Origin: Prochlorococcus marinus CUG1415
Lineage (GTDB): Bacteria; Cyanobacteriota; Cyanobacteriia; PCC-6307; Cyanobiaceae
Direction: 5' to 3'
Assembly (NCBI RefSeq): GCF_017696015.1
Contig: NZ_JAAORL010000001.1
Coordinates: 1 to 64,000, forward strand
Length of the DNA stretch: 64,000 nt
Position 1 is the stretch's first letter. Each line of letters begins with the position of its first letter. The notes beneath the pieces were generated by a model that had not been told where the DNA came from, searched no databases, and was given only the letters and a program-made list of their open reading frames with translations. The position numbers were made by a program, and so were the translations under genes. Of the stretch, positions 1 through 10,354 are shown piece after piece.

Positions 1-14
1 GTATTTAAATTACA

Positions 15-32
15 AATTCCACAGTTTCCACA
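15..32 (+). promoter_or_regulatory. Two tandem DnaA-box-like sites upstream of dnaN
   Basis: Two adjacent nonamers, AATTCCACA (15-23) and GTTTCCACA (24-32), resemble the cyanobacterial DnaA box TTTTCCACA (7/9 and 8/9 matches by eye). They are followed by about 100 bp of almost pure A/T up to dnaN. DnaA boxes beside an AT-rich stretch next to dnaN are a typical replication-origin arrangement. Only the right edge of any origin is visible here because the window starts at base 1. Functional assignment is inference. Confidence 0.5.
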
Positions 33-157
33 GTTACTACTACTATTAATATTTAATTTTATTATTTATTTTTATATTAGAAAAAAAGAATAAAATAACT
101 TATTGAATTTAATTTACGAAAAAAGTATATTGTGTTTGTAAAAAGTTCCAAATTCCG

Positions 158-1315
158 ATGGAAATTATTTGTAATCAAAATGAGTTAAATAATGCTATAC
201 AACTAGTAAGCAAAGCAGTTTCTTCACGACCAACTCATCCAATTCTTGCAAATATACTTTTAACAGCTGACCAAGGAACAAATAAAATTAGCTTGACAGG
301 ATTTGATCTGAATTTAGGAATTCAAACTTCCTTTGATGGAACTGTTAAAAATAGTGGAGCTATTACCATACCTTCAAAACTTTTATCTGAAATAGTCAAT
401 AAATTACCTAATGAAACTCCAGTTTCTTTAGAAGTAGATGAGAATTCAGATAGTATTTTAATAAAAAGTGATAGAGGTTCGTTTAATCTTAAAGGCATAC
501 CCTCTGATGATTATCCCAATTTGCCATTTGTTGAAAGTGGTACTTCTTTAAATATTGATCCTAGTTCTTTTTTAAAAGCTTTAAAATCTACAATTTTTGC
601 TAGTAGTAATGATGACTCAAAGCAATTACTGACAGGTGTCAATTTTACTTTTAAAGAAAAGTATTTAGAGTCGGCTTCCACAGATGGTCATAGATTGGCG
701 GTTGCGTTAATTGGTAACGAAGAACATATCGAAAATAAAGAAAACTTATCTTTAAATGAAGGTGGCTTATCCGTAACTATTCCAACTAGATCATTAAGAG
801 AAATTGAAAAACTAGTATCTTTGAGAACTTCAGAAAATTCAATAAAGCTTTTCTACGATAAAGGTCAGGTTGTTTTTATTTCTTCTAATCAAATAATTAC
901 AACAAGAACCCTTGAAGGCACCTATCCGAATTATTCACAATTAATACCTGATACTTTTTCTAAGAGTTTTAATTTTAATACAAAAAAATTAATTGATGCA
1001 TTAGAAAGAATTGCTGTTTTAGCTGATCAGCAGAGTAGTGTAGTCAAGATTAAATTGGATAATACAGATTTAGCTTTAATAAGTGCAGACGCACAAGATA
1101 TTGGAAACGCAAATGAATCAATACCTGTTTCATACTCTGGAGAAAATTTTGATATTGCATTTAACGTTAGATATCTTTTAGAAGGTTTAAAAGTTATTGC
1201 TTCTGAAAATGTACTCTTAAAGTGTAATCTTGCTACTACTCCTGCTGTTTTTGTTCCAGAAGATAATCTCAATTCTTTTACTTATCTAGTCATGCCTGTA
1301 CAGGTTCGTTCTTAA
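158..1315 (+). CDS. dnaN: DNA polymerase III sliding clamp, beta subunit
   Basis: This 385-residue protein has the length and three-fold domain layout of bacterial beta clamps (roughly residues 1-120, 125-245 and 250-385). It begins MEIICNQNELNNAIQLVSKA and ends in the family-typical YLVMPVQVRS, where the final residues line the cleft that binds polymerase and loader peptides. It forms the dimeric ring that tethers the replicative polymerase to DNA. It is first in an apparent co-directional run with the PRC-barrel gene, purL and purF, with only 1 bp to the next start. The ATG at 158 is the first in-frame start and fits the conserved N-terminus. Confidence 0.98.
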   Translation: MEIICNQNELNNAIQLVSKAVSSRPTHPILANILLTADQGTNKISLTGFDLNLGIQTSFDGTVKNSGAITIPSKLLSEIVNKLPNETPVSLEVDENSDSILIKSDRGSFNLKGIPSDDYPNLPFVESGTSLNIDPSSFLKALKSTIFASSNDDSKQLLTGVNFTFKEKYLESASTDGHRLAVALIGNEEHIENKENLSLNEGGLSVTIPTRSLREIEKLVSLRTSENSIKLFYDKGQVVFISSNQIITTRTLEGTYPNYSQLIPDTFSKSFNFNTKKLIDALERIAVLADQQSSVVKIKLDNTDLALISADAQDIGNANESIPVSYSGENFDIAFNVRYLLEGLKVIASENVLLKCNLATTPAVFVPEDNLNSFTYLVMPVQVRS

Positions 1316-1316
1316 T

Positions 1317-2024
1317 TTGAAATTACCTAAAGAAATTTTATTAAGTGAATTACTAAATTACACTGTTAAGAGTAATATGACTCTTAATTACGGAAATGGT
1401 GAAAATGTGTGGATGCATCCTCCAGTTCATCGAATTTTAGGATGGTACTCTCGTCCTTCAAATTTTGATTTAAAACGAAATGTTTGGCGATTAAATCAAA
1501 TTAGTCAAATAATAGATAATGAAATTTATGTAAAAGGTGATCCAGCTATTTCTGATTTAGCAACTTTAAATAGGTTTCCAACTTTAATACAAGCTAATTT
1601 GATCAATGTTAATGGCTCAAAAATAGGAGTTATTGCAGATTTTTTATTTGAAATGAAAACGGGGAAAATTAAATATTATTTAGTTTCTCGATCGAATCCC
1701 AAGATTCCAGGTTCTAGTAGGTGGAAATTAAATATTGAAAATATTAATGATCAACAACCTGGCTTAGTATTTTGTGAAAGCAATTCTTTAGATGATTTAT
1801 CTTTAATAAAATCAAGTATTAAAAATGAATTTTTCCAAAAAGGAAAAAAAATTTTTGATAAATTTGACGATATGAAAAATATAGCTTCTAATAGATTAGA
1901 GGATTGGCTTGAAGAAGATGAAGATATCAACCAAAATTTAGATTTTAAACAAAAAAGTTTTTATAATGAAGATAGAAAATCAAGATCTTTTAGTGATAAA
2001 AAAGAAGATGACCCTTGGATATAA
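1317..2024 (+). CDS. PRC-barrel domain protein, conserved hypothetical
   Basis: This 235-residue protein starts at a TTG one base after the dnaN stop, so translational coupling is likely. Residues about 10-80 and 85-165 read like two PRC-barrel-type beta modules, for example GSKIGVIADFLFEMKTGKIK followed by YYLV. The C-terminal 60 residues are charged and low complexity (acidic and lysine-rich), probably disordered. PRC barrels occur in RNA-processing and photosystem-assembly proteins, but nothing here fixes a partner. It sits between dnaN and purL in the same direction. No signal peptide or membrane segment is visible, so it should be cytoplasmic. Function unknown; the domain call is moderately sure. 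Confidence 0.75.
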   Translation: MKLPKEILLSELLNYTVKSNMTLNYGNGENVWMHPPVHRILGWYSRPSNFDLKRNVWRLNQISQIIDNEIYVKGDPAISDLATLNRFPTLIQANLINVNGSKIGVIADFLFEMKTGKIKYYLVSRSNPKIPGSSRWKLNIENINDQQPGLVFCESNSLDDLSLIKSSIKNEFFQKGKKIFDKFDDMKNIASNRLEDWLEEDEDINQNLDFKQKSFYNEDRKSRSFSDKKEDDPWI

Positions 2025-2027
2025 AGA

Positions 2028-4367
2028 ATGATAAATCCTCAAAATAATGATCCATATGATCTTAATGAAGCACTAAAAGTTGAAAATTTAACAAGTAATG
2101 ATTACGAAGAAATATGCACAAGATTAAAGAGAAAACCAAATAGGACTGAACTTGGAATGTTTGGTGTTATGTGGTCTGAACATTGTTGTTATAGAAATTC
2201 AAAACCTTTATTATCTAAGTTTCCTACTAAAGGAAAAAATGTTTTGCTTGGTCCTGGAGAAAATGCTGGCGTTATTGATGTTGGAAATAATCAAAAACTT
2301 GTTTTTAAAATAGAAAGTCATAATCATCCTTCTGCTATTGAACCTTTTCAAGGAGCTGCAACAGGTGTAGGAGGAATATTAAGAGATATTTTTACAATGG
2401 GAGCAAGGCCAATTGCAGTCTTGAATTCATTGAGATTTGGAAATCTTGATAAACCATCAAATGTAGATTTGCTTAGAGGAGTTGTATCTGGCATAGCACA
2501 TTATGGGAATTGTGTTGGTGTACCTACGGTTGGAGGTGAAATTGACTTTGATAATAGTTATTCTGGAAATCCTTTAGTCAATGTTATGGCTTTAGGACTT
2601 TTAGAGACAAATGAAATCGTTTGTTCTGGAGCTAAAAATGTAGGATCACCAGTACTATATGTTGGTAATACTACAGGTAGAGATGGAGTTGGTGGTGCTA
2701 GTTTCGCAAGTTCGGAATTAACTAGTACTTCATTGGATGACAGACCTGCAGTTCAAGTAGGCGATCCATTTCTAGAGAAAAGTCTTATAGAAGCCTGTTT
2801 AGATGCTTTTAAGACAGGAGATGTAATATCAGCTCAAGATATGGGTGCAGCAGGCTTAACGTGTAGTAGTGCAGAAATGGCTGCAAATGGAAATTTAGGC
2901 ATATCTATTGATTTAGATTTGGTTCCTTCTAGAGAAGATAATATGTCTTCATACCAATATTTATTATCTGAATCACAGGAGAGAATGTTATTTGTTGTAA
3001 AAAAAGAAAAAATTAATAACCTTATTGAAAAATTTAATAAATGGGGATTATATGCCAAAGTAATTGGTGAAGTAATAGATACTAATGAGGTAATTATTTC
3101 TCATAAAAATAAAATTGTTGCTCAAATCCCTACTTCTGCTTTATCTGATGATACTCCTATAAATGTTCATAATGTTAATAATAATCCACCTGATTATTTG
3201 TTAAAGAAATGGGAATGGAAAGAAAATAATTTACCAGAAATTTATGAGCAAAAAATATTTTCATTAAGGGAAAATAAGAGTTTTTCTTATACACAAATTA
3301 TTTTCAAACTTCTCTCTAATCCTTCAATAGCTTCTAAAAGATGGATATATAAGCAATACGATTCTCAAGTTCAGGCAAATACAGTTTTTAAACCTGGAGA
3401 ATCCGATGCAGCTGTAATAAGACTAAGAGATCAAAATGAAAAAAATAAAAATAAACAATTTTCTGGGGTTGCTGCTTCAGTAGACTGTAATAGTAGATGG
3501 GTATCTCTCGATCCTTTTAGAGGAAGTATTGCTGCGGTTGCAGAATCTGCAAGAAACGTTAGTTGTGTTGGGGCTGAACCAGTAGCAATTACTAATAACT
3601 TGAATTTTTCTTCTCCTGAGAATGAAATAGGATATTGGCAACTTGCGTCTTCATGCAATGGTATTTCTGAAGCCTGTAAAGCTTTAGAAACTCCTGTTAC
3701 AGGAGGAAATGTTTCCTTATACAATGAATCAAAAAATAAAAATAATGAAGTTACTCCTATTAATCCTACTCCAGTAATTGGTATGGTTGGGAAGTTAGAT
3801 AATGTTGAAAAAGCTATAAGTACTGAATGGAAAAATTTTCATGATCAAATTTGGGTAATTGGTTCTTATAAATCGGAAACAACTATTGCAGCTAGTTCTT
3901 ATTTGGAATATTTTCATGGAGAAATTACAGGCAGGCCTCCAAAAATAGATTTGCTAGATGAAAAGTTTTGCCAGAGTTTTTTAAGAAATGCGATTTTAAA
4001 AAGTTTTGTAGTTTCTTCTCACGATATTAGTGATGGAGGTTTGGCTATAGCTTTATCAGAGTGTTGTATTTTGTCTGCAAAAGGTGCAACGATAGAATTA
4101 CAGAAAGATGTTAATCGAGATGATAATTTATTGTTTGCAGAGGGCGGTTCTAGAATAATTTTTTCAATAGATAAAACGAAAGAAAAAGAATGGCTTAATT
4201 ACCTAAAAAAAATTCAAATAAATTCTCATTCAAGTGTTTATTTAAAAAAAATAGGATATGTTTCTAGTGGAAATCTTAAGATAAAAATTCAAGATGAAAA
4301 TATCTGCAATATTAGGGTTGAGGAATTAACAGAAAAATTTAATAATAGTATTTCAGGTCACTTTTAA
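2028..4367 (+). CDS. purL: Phosphoribosylformylglycinamidine synthase II (FGAM synthase, PurL)
   Basis: At 779 residues this is the small-type PurL, which works with separate PurQ and PurS subunits to convert FGAR to FGAM in purine synthesis using ATP and glutamine-derived ammonia. Visible signatures are WSEHCCYRNSK (about residues 49-59), the nucleotide-binding ESHNHPSA segment near residue 96, GPGENAGV, and the second-half motifs SHDISDGGLA and FAEGGSR of the AIRS/PurM fold duplicated in this family. It begins 3 bp after the preceding stop and is followed 47 bp later by purF, so purine genes cluster here. Confidence 0.97.
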   Translation: MINPQNNDPYDLNEALKVENLTSNDYEEICTRLKRKPNRTELGMFGVMWSEHCCYRNSKPLLSKFPTKGKNVLLGPGENAGVIDVGNNQKLVFKIESHNHPSAIEPFQGAATGVGGILRDIFTMGARPIAVLNSLRFGNLDKPSNVDLLRGVVSGIAHYGNCVGVPTVGGEIDFDNSYSGNPLVNVMALGLLETNEIVCSGAKNVGSPVLYVGNTTGRDGVGGASFASSELTSTSLDDRPAVQVGDPFLEKSLIEACLDAFKTGDVISAQDMGAAGLTCSSAEMAANGNLGISIDLDLVPSREDNMSSYQYLLSESQERMLFVVKKEKINNLIEKFNKWGLYAKVIGEVIDTNEVIISHKNKIVAQIPTSALSDDTPINVHNVNNNPPDYLLKKWEWKENNLPEIYEQKIFSLRENKSFSYTQIIFKLLSNPSIASKRWIYKQYDSQVQANTVFKPGESDAAVIRLRDQNEKNKNKQFSGVAASVDCNSRWVSLDPFRGSIAAVAESARNVSCVGAEPVAITNNLNFSSPENEIGYWQLASSCNGISEACKALETPVTGGNVSLYNESKNKNNEVTPINPTPVIGMVGKLDNVEKAISTEWKNFHDQIWVIGSYKSETTIAASSYLEYFHGEITGRPPKIDLLDEKFCQSFLRNAILKSFVVSSHDISDGGLAIALSECCILSAKGATIELQKDVNRDDNLLFAEGGSRIIFSIDKTKEKEWLNYLKKIQINSHSSVYLKKIGYVSSGNLKIKIQDENICNIRVEELTEKFNNSISGHF

Positions 4368-4414
4368 ATATGAAAAACATTTTTCAACTATCAAAATTTT
4401 TAAGAAATTAAGTT

Positions 4415-5875
4415 ATGTGTGGAATAGTTGGAATCGTTTCTTCTGATGATGTAAATCAACAAATTTACGATAGTCTTTTGCTTTTACAGCATAGAGGACA
4501 AGACTCAACAGGTATAGCTACAATGGAAAATACCATTTTCCATATACATAAGGCCAAAGGTCAGGTTAATACTGCTTATAGAACCAGAGATATGAGGAAT
4601 TTAATAGGCAAAATTGGCTTAGGTCACGTTAGGTATGCAACAAAGGGATCAGCAGAAAGTGTAGAGGAAGCACAGCCCTTTTACGTTAATGCTCCTTATG
4701 GAATTGTTTTGATACATAATGGAAATTTGACTAATACCAGAGATTTAGAAAAACAATTATTTAATATTGATAAGCGGCATACAAACTCTTCAAGTGATAC
4801 TGAAATGCTATTAAATGTATTTGCGACAGAATTACAAGAACAAATTCATAATCAAGAATTAGAACCTGATATTATTTTTGGTGCTGTCAAATCTTTACAT
4901 AAAAGAATTCAGGGATCATATGCTTCAATTGCATTAATTTCAGGTCATGGATTATTAGCATTCAGAGATCCTTTTGGAATTAGACCTTTGGTTATAGGAA
5001 AAAGACTTTCTTTAACTACAAAAAAAGAAGAGTGGATGGTTGCTAGCGAATCTTTAGTGCTTGAGAATAACGATTATCAAGTAGTAAGAGATGTAGATCC
5101 TGGAGAAGCTATTTTTATAAATCTTAATGGCGAGTTTTTTGCAAAGCAATGTTCTGAAAATCCAATTTTATGTCCATGTGCTTTTGAATATGTTTATTTA
5201 GCTAGGCCAGATTCAATTATGAATGGAATTTCCGTGTATAAAGCTCGTTTAAAAATGGGAGATTATTTGTCTGAAACCATAAAAGAAACAATTAACTCTG
5301 GAGATGTTGATGTTGTAATGCCTATTCCTGATTCTTCTCGACCTGCCGCTATGCAAGTTGCAAGACAGTTAGGTATAGAATATAGAGAAGGTTTTTTTAA
5401 AAACAGATATGTTGGTAGAACATTCATAATGCCTGGTCATCAGAAACGTAAGAAATCTGTAAGACAAAAATTAAATGCTATGAGTGCAGAGTTTAAAAAT
5501 AAAAATGTATTAATTGTTGATGATTCTATAGTAAGAGGTACTACGTCAAAAGAAATTGTACAAATGGCTAAAGATGCAGGAGCAAATAAAGTTTTTTTTA
5601 CATCAGCAGCACCTCCTGTTCGTTTTCCACATGTGTATGGAATTAATATGCCTAATAGAGATGAATTAATAGCTTACGATAGAACAATAAGTGAAATTGC
5701 TGATCACCTTGAAATTGATAATCTCGTTTATCAAAGCGTTGAAAATTTACGCAAATCTATAATAAGTGATTCGATTATTGAAGATTTGGAGATGAGTTGT
5801 TTTACTGGTACTTATGTAACAGGAACAGTAAATCAAGAGTATTTAAATTGGGTTGAAAATGAATATAAATCTTAG
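4415..5875 (+). CDS. purF: Amidophosphoribosyltransferase (glutamine PRPP amidotransferase)
   Basis: This 486-residue enzyme catalyses the first committed step of purine synthesis, making 5-phosphoribosylamine from PRPP and glutamine. The start MCGIVGIVS places the catalytic Cys2 at the N-terminus with no propeptide, so it belongs to the class processed only by methionine removal. The N-terminal Ntn glutaminase covers about residues 1-230. The phosphoribosyltransferase PRPP loop [14 protein letters not shown] lies near residue 365. Its stop overlaps by 4 bp the end of the convergent topoisomerase gene. Confidence 0.97.
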   Translation: MCGIVGIVSSDDVNQQIYDSLLLLQHRGQDSTGIATMENTIFHIHKAKGQVNTAYRTRDMRNLIGKIGLGHVRYATKGSAESVEEAQPFYVNAPYGIVLIHNGNLTNTRDLEKQLFNIDKRHTNSSSDTEMLLNVFATELQEQIHNQELEPDIIFGAVKSLHKRIQGSYASIALISGHGLLAFRDPFGIRPLVIGKRLSLTTKKEEWMVASESLVLENNDYQVVRDVDPGEAIFINLNGEFFAKQCSENPILCPCAFEYVYLARPDSIMNGISVYKARLKMGDYLSETIKETINSGDVDVVMPIPDSSRPAAMQVARQLGIEYREGFFKNRYVGRTFIMPGHQKRKKSVRQKLNAMSAEFKNKNVLIVDDSIVRGTTSKEIVQMAKDAGANKVFFTSAAPPVRFPHVYGINMPNRDELIAYDRTISEIADHLEIDNLVYQSVENLRKSIISDSIIEDLEMSCFTGTYVTGTVNQEYLNWVENEYKS

Positions 5876-8313
5876 TCGAGAAAGTTTTCGAGTCGAAAAC
5901 AATTTTCTAGATGTTCCCCATTATCTAATTTTAAAAAGTCAATTAAAAAATTTGTTTTATTGGATTTGAAATTTAATTTTTTGAAGTCTAACCTAGCTGA
6001 TTTATTTTTATTGGTTTCAATATCAAGGTAATGATTACTTGGCAATATTTTGATAAAGTAATCGTTTTTAAGTTGGGTTCTTTCATTTAAATATCCTAAA
6101 CTGTATTCACTCGCATTATAAATTTCATTGCTATTTATACAAAAGATTTTCCCTTGCTTAGAAACTAAATAAATATTCTCTCCATGTTGATATGGACAAC
6201 AAGAAACTAGCTTTTCAGTTGGCAAAAGTTTTACAAGCATTAATCCCTGAGATTGTTTACTAGTTGGTATTAACAATTTATTTGATAAATTAAATTTAAA
6301 AATTCTTCCTATTGACGTTAATATTATTAAATTTTTTTCTTCATAAGAAATAAATGAATCAATTGTCTTAATATTATTTTTTAATTTTGTAATTGAGAAA
6401 GATCGATTGCTTTTGATCATATCTTCATCAAATAAAACTTTCTTAAACCTTCCATCTGAATTTAAGATACATAAATAATTTTCAATTCCTTTTGTAATTG
6501 AATGAAAATTGATTATTTCATTAGGATCGATACTCCCAAGGATTTTATTATCTATTTTATAGTCATTATTAATATTCGATTCCCAATCAACGTGAAAAAC
6601 TTTTCCTGTAACAGTGATTCCAATTATTTTTAAATTTTTATCAATATTACATATAAATTTTTGAATATTTCTATTATCTATAATTTTATTTCCATCATCA
6701 AACGATTTCTTATAATTATTTGAAATCATTTTCCTTAAATATAGTCTATTATCTATACATAATTTAGTTTGTTTATTTATATAGTTTTCTAATATTTGGT
6801 TATTAATTGTTTCTAGTTCTTCATTTTGATCAATATTTTTAAGTAATTTTGTTTTTCTTTTAACATTATATTTTTTCTTTAATATTAATAATTCTTCTAT
6901 TAGTAATTTAAGTAATAATTTTCTATCATTTAATAACTTTTGAAAATAATTCTTTTTTTCTTGAAATTTTTTTATATCATCATCTATTTGATATCTTTCT
7001 AGATTTGTTAATTTTTTAAGTGGCATATCCAAAACAGAATTTGCTTGTTTTTCACTTATGAAAAAGTTATCAATTAATTTTGTTTTAGCTTCTATAGGAT
7101 TTTCTGACTCTTGGATAATTTCGATAACTTTTTTTATATCTTTTGTTGCCTTAGATAAACCTTCTAAGATTTCTAGTTTTTCAAGAGTGTTTTTTAGAAA
7201 ATAATTAGTTCTTTTTCGAATTGTTTCTTCTCTAAACTCAATAAAGTAATTAAGATATTGTTTTAGATTTAGTTGAATTGGCTTGCCTTTAATTAAAGCT
7301 AAAAATATTGCACCAAAATTTGTTTGTAGAGTTGTTTTTTTATATAAATTAGAAATTACAATTTCAGCATTAGAATCTTTTTTTAATTCTATTACAATTC
7401 TCATACCATCTCTATCGCTCTCATCTCTAATATCAGAGATCCCATTAATTTTTCCTGCATTAATAAGTTCTGCTAATTTTTCTATCCAGCTCGCTTTACT
7501 TATCTGATAGGGAAGTTCTGAAATGATTAATGCATTTCTTTTATGTTTACCTTTGCCTAAATTTAACTCTTCTGTTTTTATAACTCCTCTTATTGTTATT
7601 GATCCTTTTCCAGTTTCGTAAAGTTCCTCTATTGCGCGATTATAAATTAATTCTCCACCTGTAGGGAAATCAGGTCCCTTAATAATGTTAGACAGTTTTT
7701 TATCACTTACATCTTTATTTTCTACTAATGCAACTAACCCATCTACAATTTCTCCTAAGTTGTGAGGGGGAATGTTTGTTGCCATTCCAACAGCAATTCC
7801 TGATGATCCGTTCAATAATAAAAATGGAAGTTGGGCTGGAAGAACATCTGGTTCTTTTTGTGAACCATCAAAGTTATTTGAAAAATTTACTGTTTCTGAT
7901 CCAATTTCTTCAAGAAATGCTTTGTGTGCTATTGGCGCTAATCTTGTCTCAGTGTATCTCATTGCTGCTGGTGGATCATTATCTACTGATCCAAAATTTC
8001 CATGCCCATCTAGAGTTGGATATTTAGTTGAAAAATTTTGTACTAGCCTTACTAGTGCATCATATACTGCTTGATCTCCATGAGGATGGTACTTACCAAG
8101 TACATCTCCAACAACTCTGGCACACTTCCTAAATGGTCTGTCTGGTGTTAAACCTAATTCGTACATTGCAAATAATATTCTCCTCTGGACAGGCTTAAGG
8201 CCGTCTCTTGCATCGGGAAGAGCACGACCAACTATTACACTCATTGCATACTCCAGATAAGAACGTTGCATTTCTTCTTGAAGAGAGATAGAAGTGAATT
8301 TGTTCTTATCCAT
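5872..8313 (-). CDS. gyrA: Type IIA DNA topoisomerase subunit A (GyrA/ParC family)
   Basis: The 813-residue protein carries the GyrA/ParC breakage-reunion core: [18 protein letters not shown] (about 30-47), [18 protein letters not shown] (73-90) and the active-site tyrosine in AAMRYTE (Tyr120). A long lysine- and leucine-rich coiled coil at about 400-500 matches the tower and coiled-coil region. The C-terminal beta-pinwheel is divergent and poorly conserved, so gyrase versus topoisomerase IV subunit A cannot be decided from this sequence. The canonical GyrA-box was not seen. It converges on purF with a 4 bp overlap. Confidence 0.88.
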   Translation of the reverse strand: MDKNKFTSISLQEEMQRSYLEYAMSVIVGRALPDARDGLKPVQRRILFAMYELGLTPDRPFRKCARVVGDVLGKYHPHGDQAVYDALVRLVQNFSTKYPTLDGHGNFGSVDNDPPAAMRYTETRLAPIAHKAFLEEIGSETVNFSNNFDGSQKEPDVLPAQLPFLLLNGSSGIAVGMATNIPPHNLGEIVDGLVALVENKDVSDKKLSNIIKGPDFPTGGELIYNRAIEELYETGKGSITIRGVIKTEELNLGKGKHKRNALIISELPYQISKASWIEKLAELINAGKINGISDIRDESDRDGMRIVIELKKDSNAEIVISNLYKKTTLQTNFGAIFLALIKGKPIQLNLKQYLNYFIEFREETIRKRTNYFLKNTLEKLEILEGLSKATKDIKKVIEIIQESENPIEAKTKLIDNFFISEKQANSVLDMPLKKLTNLERYQIDDDIKKFQEKKNYFQKLLNDRKLLLKLLIEELLILKKKYNVKRKTKLLKNIDQNEELETINNQILENYINKQTKLCIDNRLYLRKMISNNYKKSFDDGNKIIDNRNIQKFICNIDKNLKIIGITVTGKVFHVDWESNINNDYKIDNKILGSIDPNEIINFHSITKGIENYLCILNSDGRFKKVLFDEDMIKSNRSFSITKLKNNIKTIDSFISYEEKNLIILTSIGRIFKFNLSNKLLIPTSKQSQGLMLVKLLPTEKLVSCCPYQHGENIYLVSKQGKIFCINSNEIYNASEYSLGYLNERTQLKNDYFIKILPSNHYLDIETNKNKSARLDFKKLNFKSNKTNFLIDFLKLDNGEHLENCFRLENFLD

Positions 8314-8390
8314 TAGAGTTCAAAAATAAATATTTATTGATTAACTAAATTAAGACTAATAGGTAAACAAATATTTACCAGTATTGAAAA

Positions 8391-9254
8391 TTAAGAAGAT
8401 GCATTTATTTTCGATTCTGCCAATATTACATCTGTTTGCAGCTGATCATTTTGTAAAAGGATTTCTGTTGATCTTTGCAATTTTTCCCCCCACAACTGTT
8501 CTTTTCTATAATCATAATCAACATAGTTAGGATCTTTAGTTAAGGCTTTTTTTGCGAGCTGAAGAGCTAATTGTATATCCGTTATTCTTAAACATGAAGC
8601 AAGTCCTAGTAATGGTTCAGCATTGTCTTGAATTGAGATTGCTTTTTCAAAAAGTTTGATTGAAAGATTTATGTTGTTTTTTTCGTAATAAGCTAAACCC
8701 TGATTATTTATTGCTTGCCAGAAATCAGGTTTAATTTTTACAGATTTATCAAATAACTTAATAGCTTCTGAGTAATTTTTTTCCATTAATAAAATATTCC
8801 CTAATTGAAAAATAGCTTTATGGTTATTTGGTTCAATACTTAATCCTGTTTCTAAAGCAGTTTTTGCATTTTGTAGTTGTGAAATTTTAAAATAAATATT
8901 ACTTTTAGCAAAGTATATTTCGCTAAGATTTGAATTAATTTTTTGTGCTTTATTTAGAGAATTTAATGCTTTTTTGTATAGCTTATTAGCTACCTGCGCT
9001 TCAGATAAAATCAACCATAGTTTTTCATCAGTTTGATTTATTTTTACAGCTAATTTTGCTAAGTTAAGGCTTTGTTCGTATTGTCCAAAATATAAAAGTT
9101 GATATGCATTTTTGCCAATAGATGAACTTTCTTTTTTTAAATTACTAATTGTTGGGAAATAATAATATGGTACTAATGATTGAACCTTTTCTACTTTTAA
9201 AAAGCAAAACATGATTAAAGAGAAAGAAATTATGTTTTTAAAAAAGGTTTCCAT
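8391..9254 (-). CDS. Tetratricopeptide repeat protein, exported or membrane anchored
   Basis: The longest frame begins at 9308 inside queG, but the ATG at 9254 lies 8 bp after the queG stop and gives METFFKNIISFSLIMFCFLK, a good signal or anchor sequence, so I prefer it (287 residues). The body is a chain of TPR units such as EIYFAKSNIYFKISQLQNAK and KAIFQLGNILLMEKNYSEAI, about six repeats, forming a helical protein-binding scaffold. It is probably co-transcribed with queG. The partner is unknown. In cyanobacteria such proteins often act in photosystem or pigment assembly, but nothing here shows that. Confidence 0.8.
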   Translation of the reverse strand: METFFKNIISFSLIMFCFLKVEKVQSLVPYYYFPTISNLKKESSSIGKNAYQLLYFGQYEQSLNLAKLAVKINQTDEKLWLILSEAQVANKLYKKALNSLNKAQKINSNLSEIYFAKSNIYFKISQLQNAKTALETGLSIEPNNHKAIFQLGNILLMEKNYSEAIKLFDKSVKIKPDFWQAINNQGLAYYEKNNINLSIKLFEKAISIQDNAEPLLGLASCLRITDIQLALQLAKKALTKDPNYVDYDYRKEQLWGEKLQRSTEILLQNDQLQTDVILAESKINASS

Positions 9255-9262
9255 ATATTTGT

Positions 9263-10216
9263 TCAATACTGCTCCAAATTTGCTTTTATGTTTCTTCTCC
9301 ACATCCATGGTTTAATTCTTTTTAATGTAGTTCCTTTTAGCTTTTCTTCCCAAGTTTCATCATCCCAGCTTAATGATTCAATATTAAGATTTTTAATCCA
9401 TTCTTTTGGAGTATTTTCAAAAGTATTGTTGTATGGCACTGATTTATTCCAAGGGCATACATCTTGACATATATCACATCCTGCAACCCATCCATTTAAA
9501 CTGTGTTTTATGTTTTTTGGAATAGTTTGTTGTCTACTTTCTATTGTGTGATAAGCAATGCATAGATCTGATTTTATTACAAAGGGTTCTACGATTGCAT
9601 TTGTGGGACAATCTTCAATACATTTATCACATTTACCGCAAAGTGATTGATGAGGGTTATCTGGTACTAAATCCTTTGTAAGGATAATAAAACCTAAAGT
9701 CAACCAAGAACCATTTTTTTTTGTTATTAAATTGCTATTTTTACCTATCCAACCAAGACCTGATTCTTCAGCCCATGCTTTTTCAAGAAGTGGTGATGTG
9801 TCAACACATATCTTCCATTTACAATCAGGAATTTCAAGGTTAATCCATCGACCAATATTCTTTAATTTTTTATAGATTACTTGATGATAATCTTCTCCTT
9901 GACCAAATTTACCTACCTTAAAGATGTTGTTGTTGTTGATGTTGTTGTTCTGATCACTAATGTAAGTAAATCCAACGCTTAAAACACTTTTTGCTCCTTT
10001 TAAAAGTGACCCTATGTTTTTCCGTCTTTCTGCTTCCATCCATTTCATGTCACTATGATGATTATTTGATAACCATCGGTCTAATGCATTAGTTCTTAAT
10101 TTTAAGCGCGAACTCCCTGGTATTGAAGCAATTCCAGACATTGTAAAACCTTCATTAATTGCTCTATCTTTTAATTTTTTACTTATTTCTTTTTTTTCTT
10201 GAAGAGTACTTATCAT
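9263..10216 (-). CDS. queG: Epoxyqueuosine reductase
   Basis: This 317-residue protein performs the last step of queuosine tRNA modification, reducing epoxyqueuosine with a cobalamin cofactor and two [4Fe-4S] clusters. The clusters are visible as Cys193, 196, 199 and 203 (CGKCDKCIEDCP) and Cys247, 250 and 254 (CDICQDVCP). The catalytic Asp is in CVDTSP (Asp139). Length is normal for cyanobacterial QueG. The ATG at 10216 is preceded by about 140 bp of AT-rich non-coding DNA shared with the divergent gene at 10355. A corrinoid need fits the cbiD gene elsewhere in the window. Confidence 0.95.
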   Translation of the reverse strand: MISTLQEKKEISKKLKDRAINEGFTMSGIASIPGSSRLKLRTNALDRWLSNNHHSDMKWMEAERRKNIGSLLKGAKSVLSVGFTYISDQNNNINNNNIFKVGKFGQGEDYHQVIYKKLKNIGRWINLEIPDCKWKICVDTSPLLEKAWAEESGLGWIGKNSNLITKKNGSWLTLGFIILTKDLVPDNPHQSLCGKCDKCIEDCPTNAIVEPFVIKSDLCIAYHTIESRQQTIPKNIKHSLNGWVAGCDICQDVCPWNKSVPYNNTFENTPKEWIKNLNIESLSWDDETWEEKLKGTTLKRIKPWMWRRNIKANLEQY

Positions 10217-10354
10217 TTCTTTATTATGTATGTAATTGCATTTAAAAGTTATTTTTTGGGGAAGAAACTAATAAATAATTTTAATTTATTAAAAAAAAAT
10301 ATATCCTAATTAATTAAAAACAGTTAAATTATTAGTAAAGTTAAAAACGTTATT

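Noticed and set aside
7728-8074. Two plus-strand open frames antisense to the topoisomerase gene.
   Set aside because: They overlap the most conserved part of the topoisomerase and have no start context or family features.
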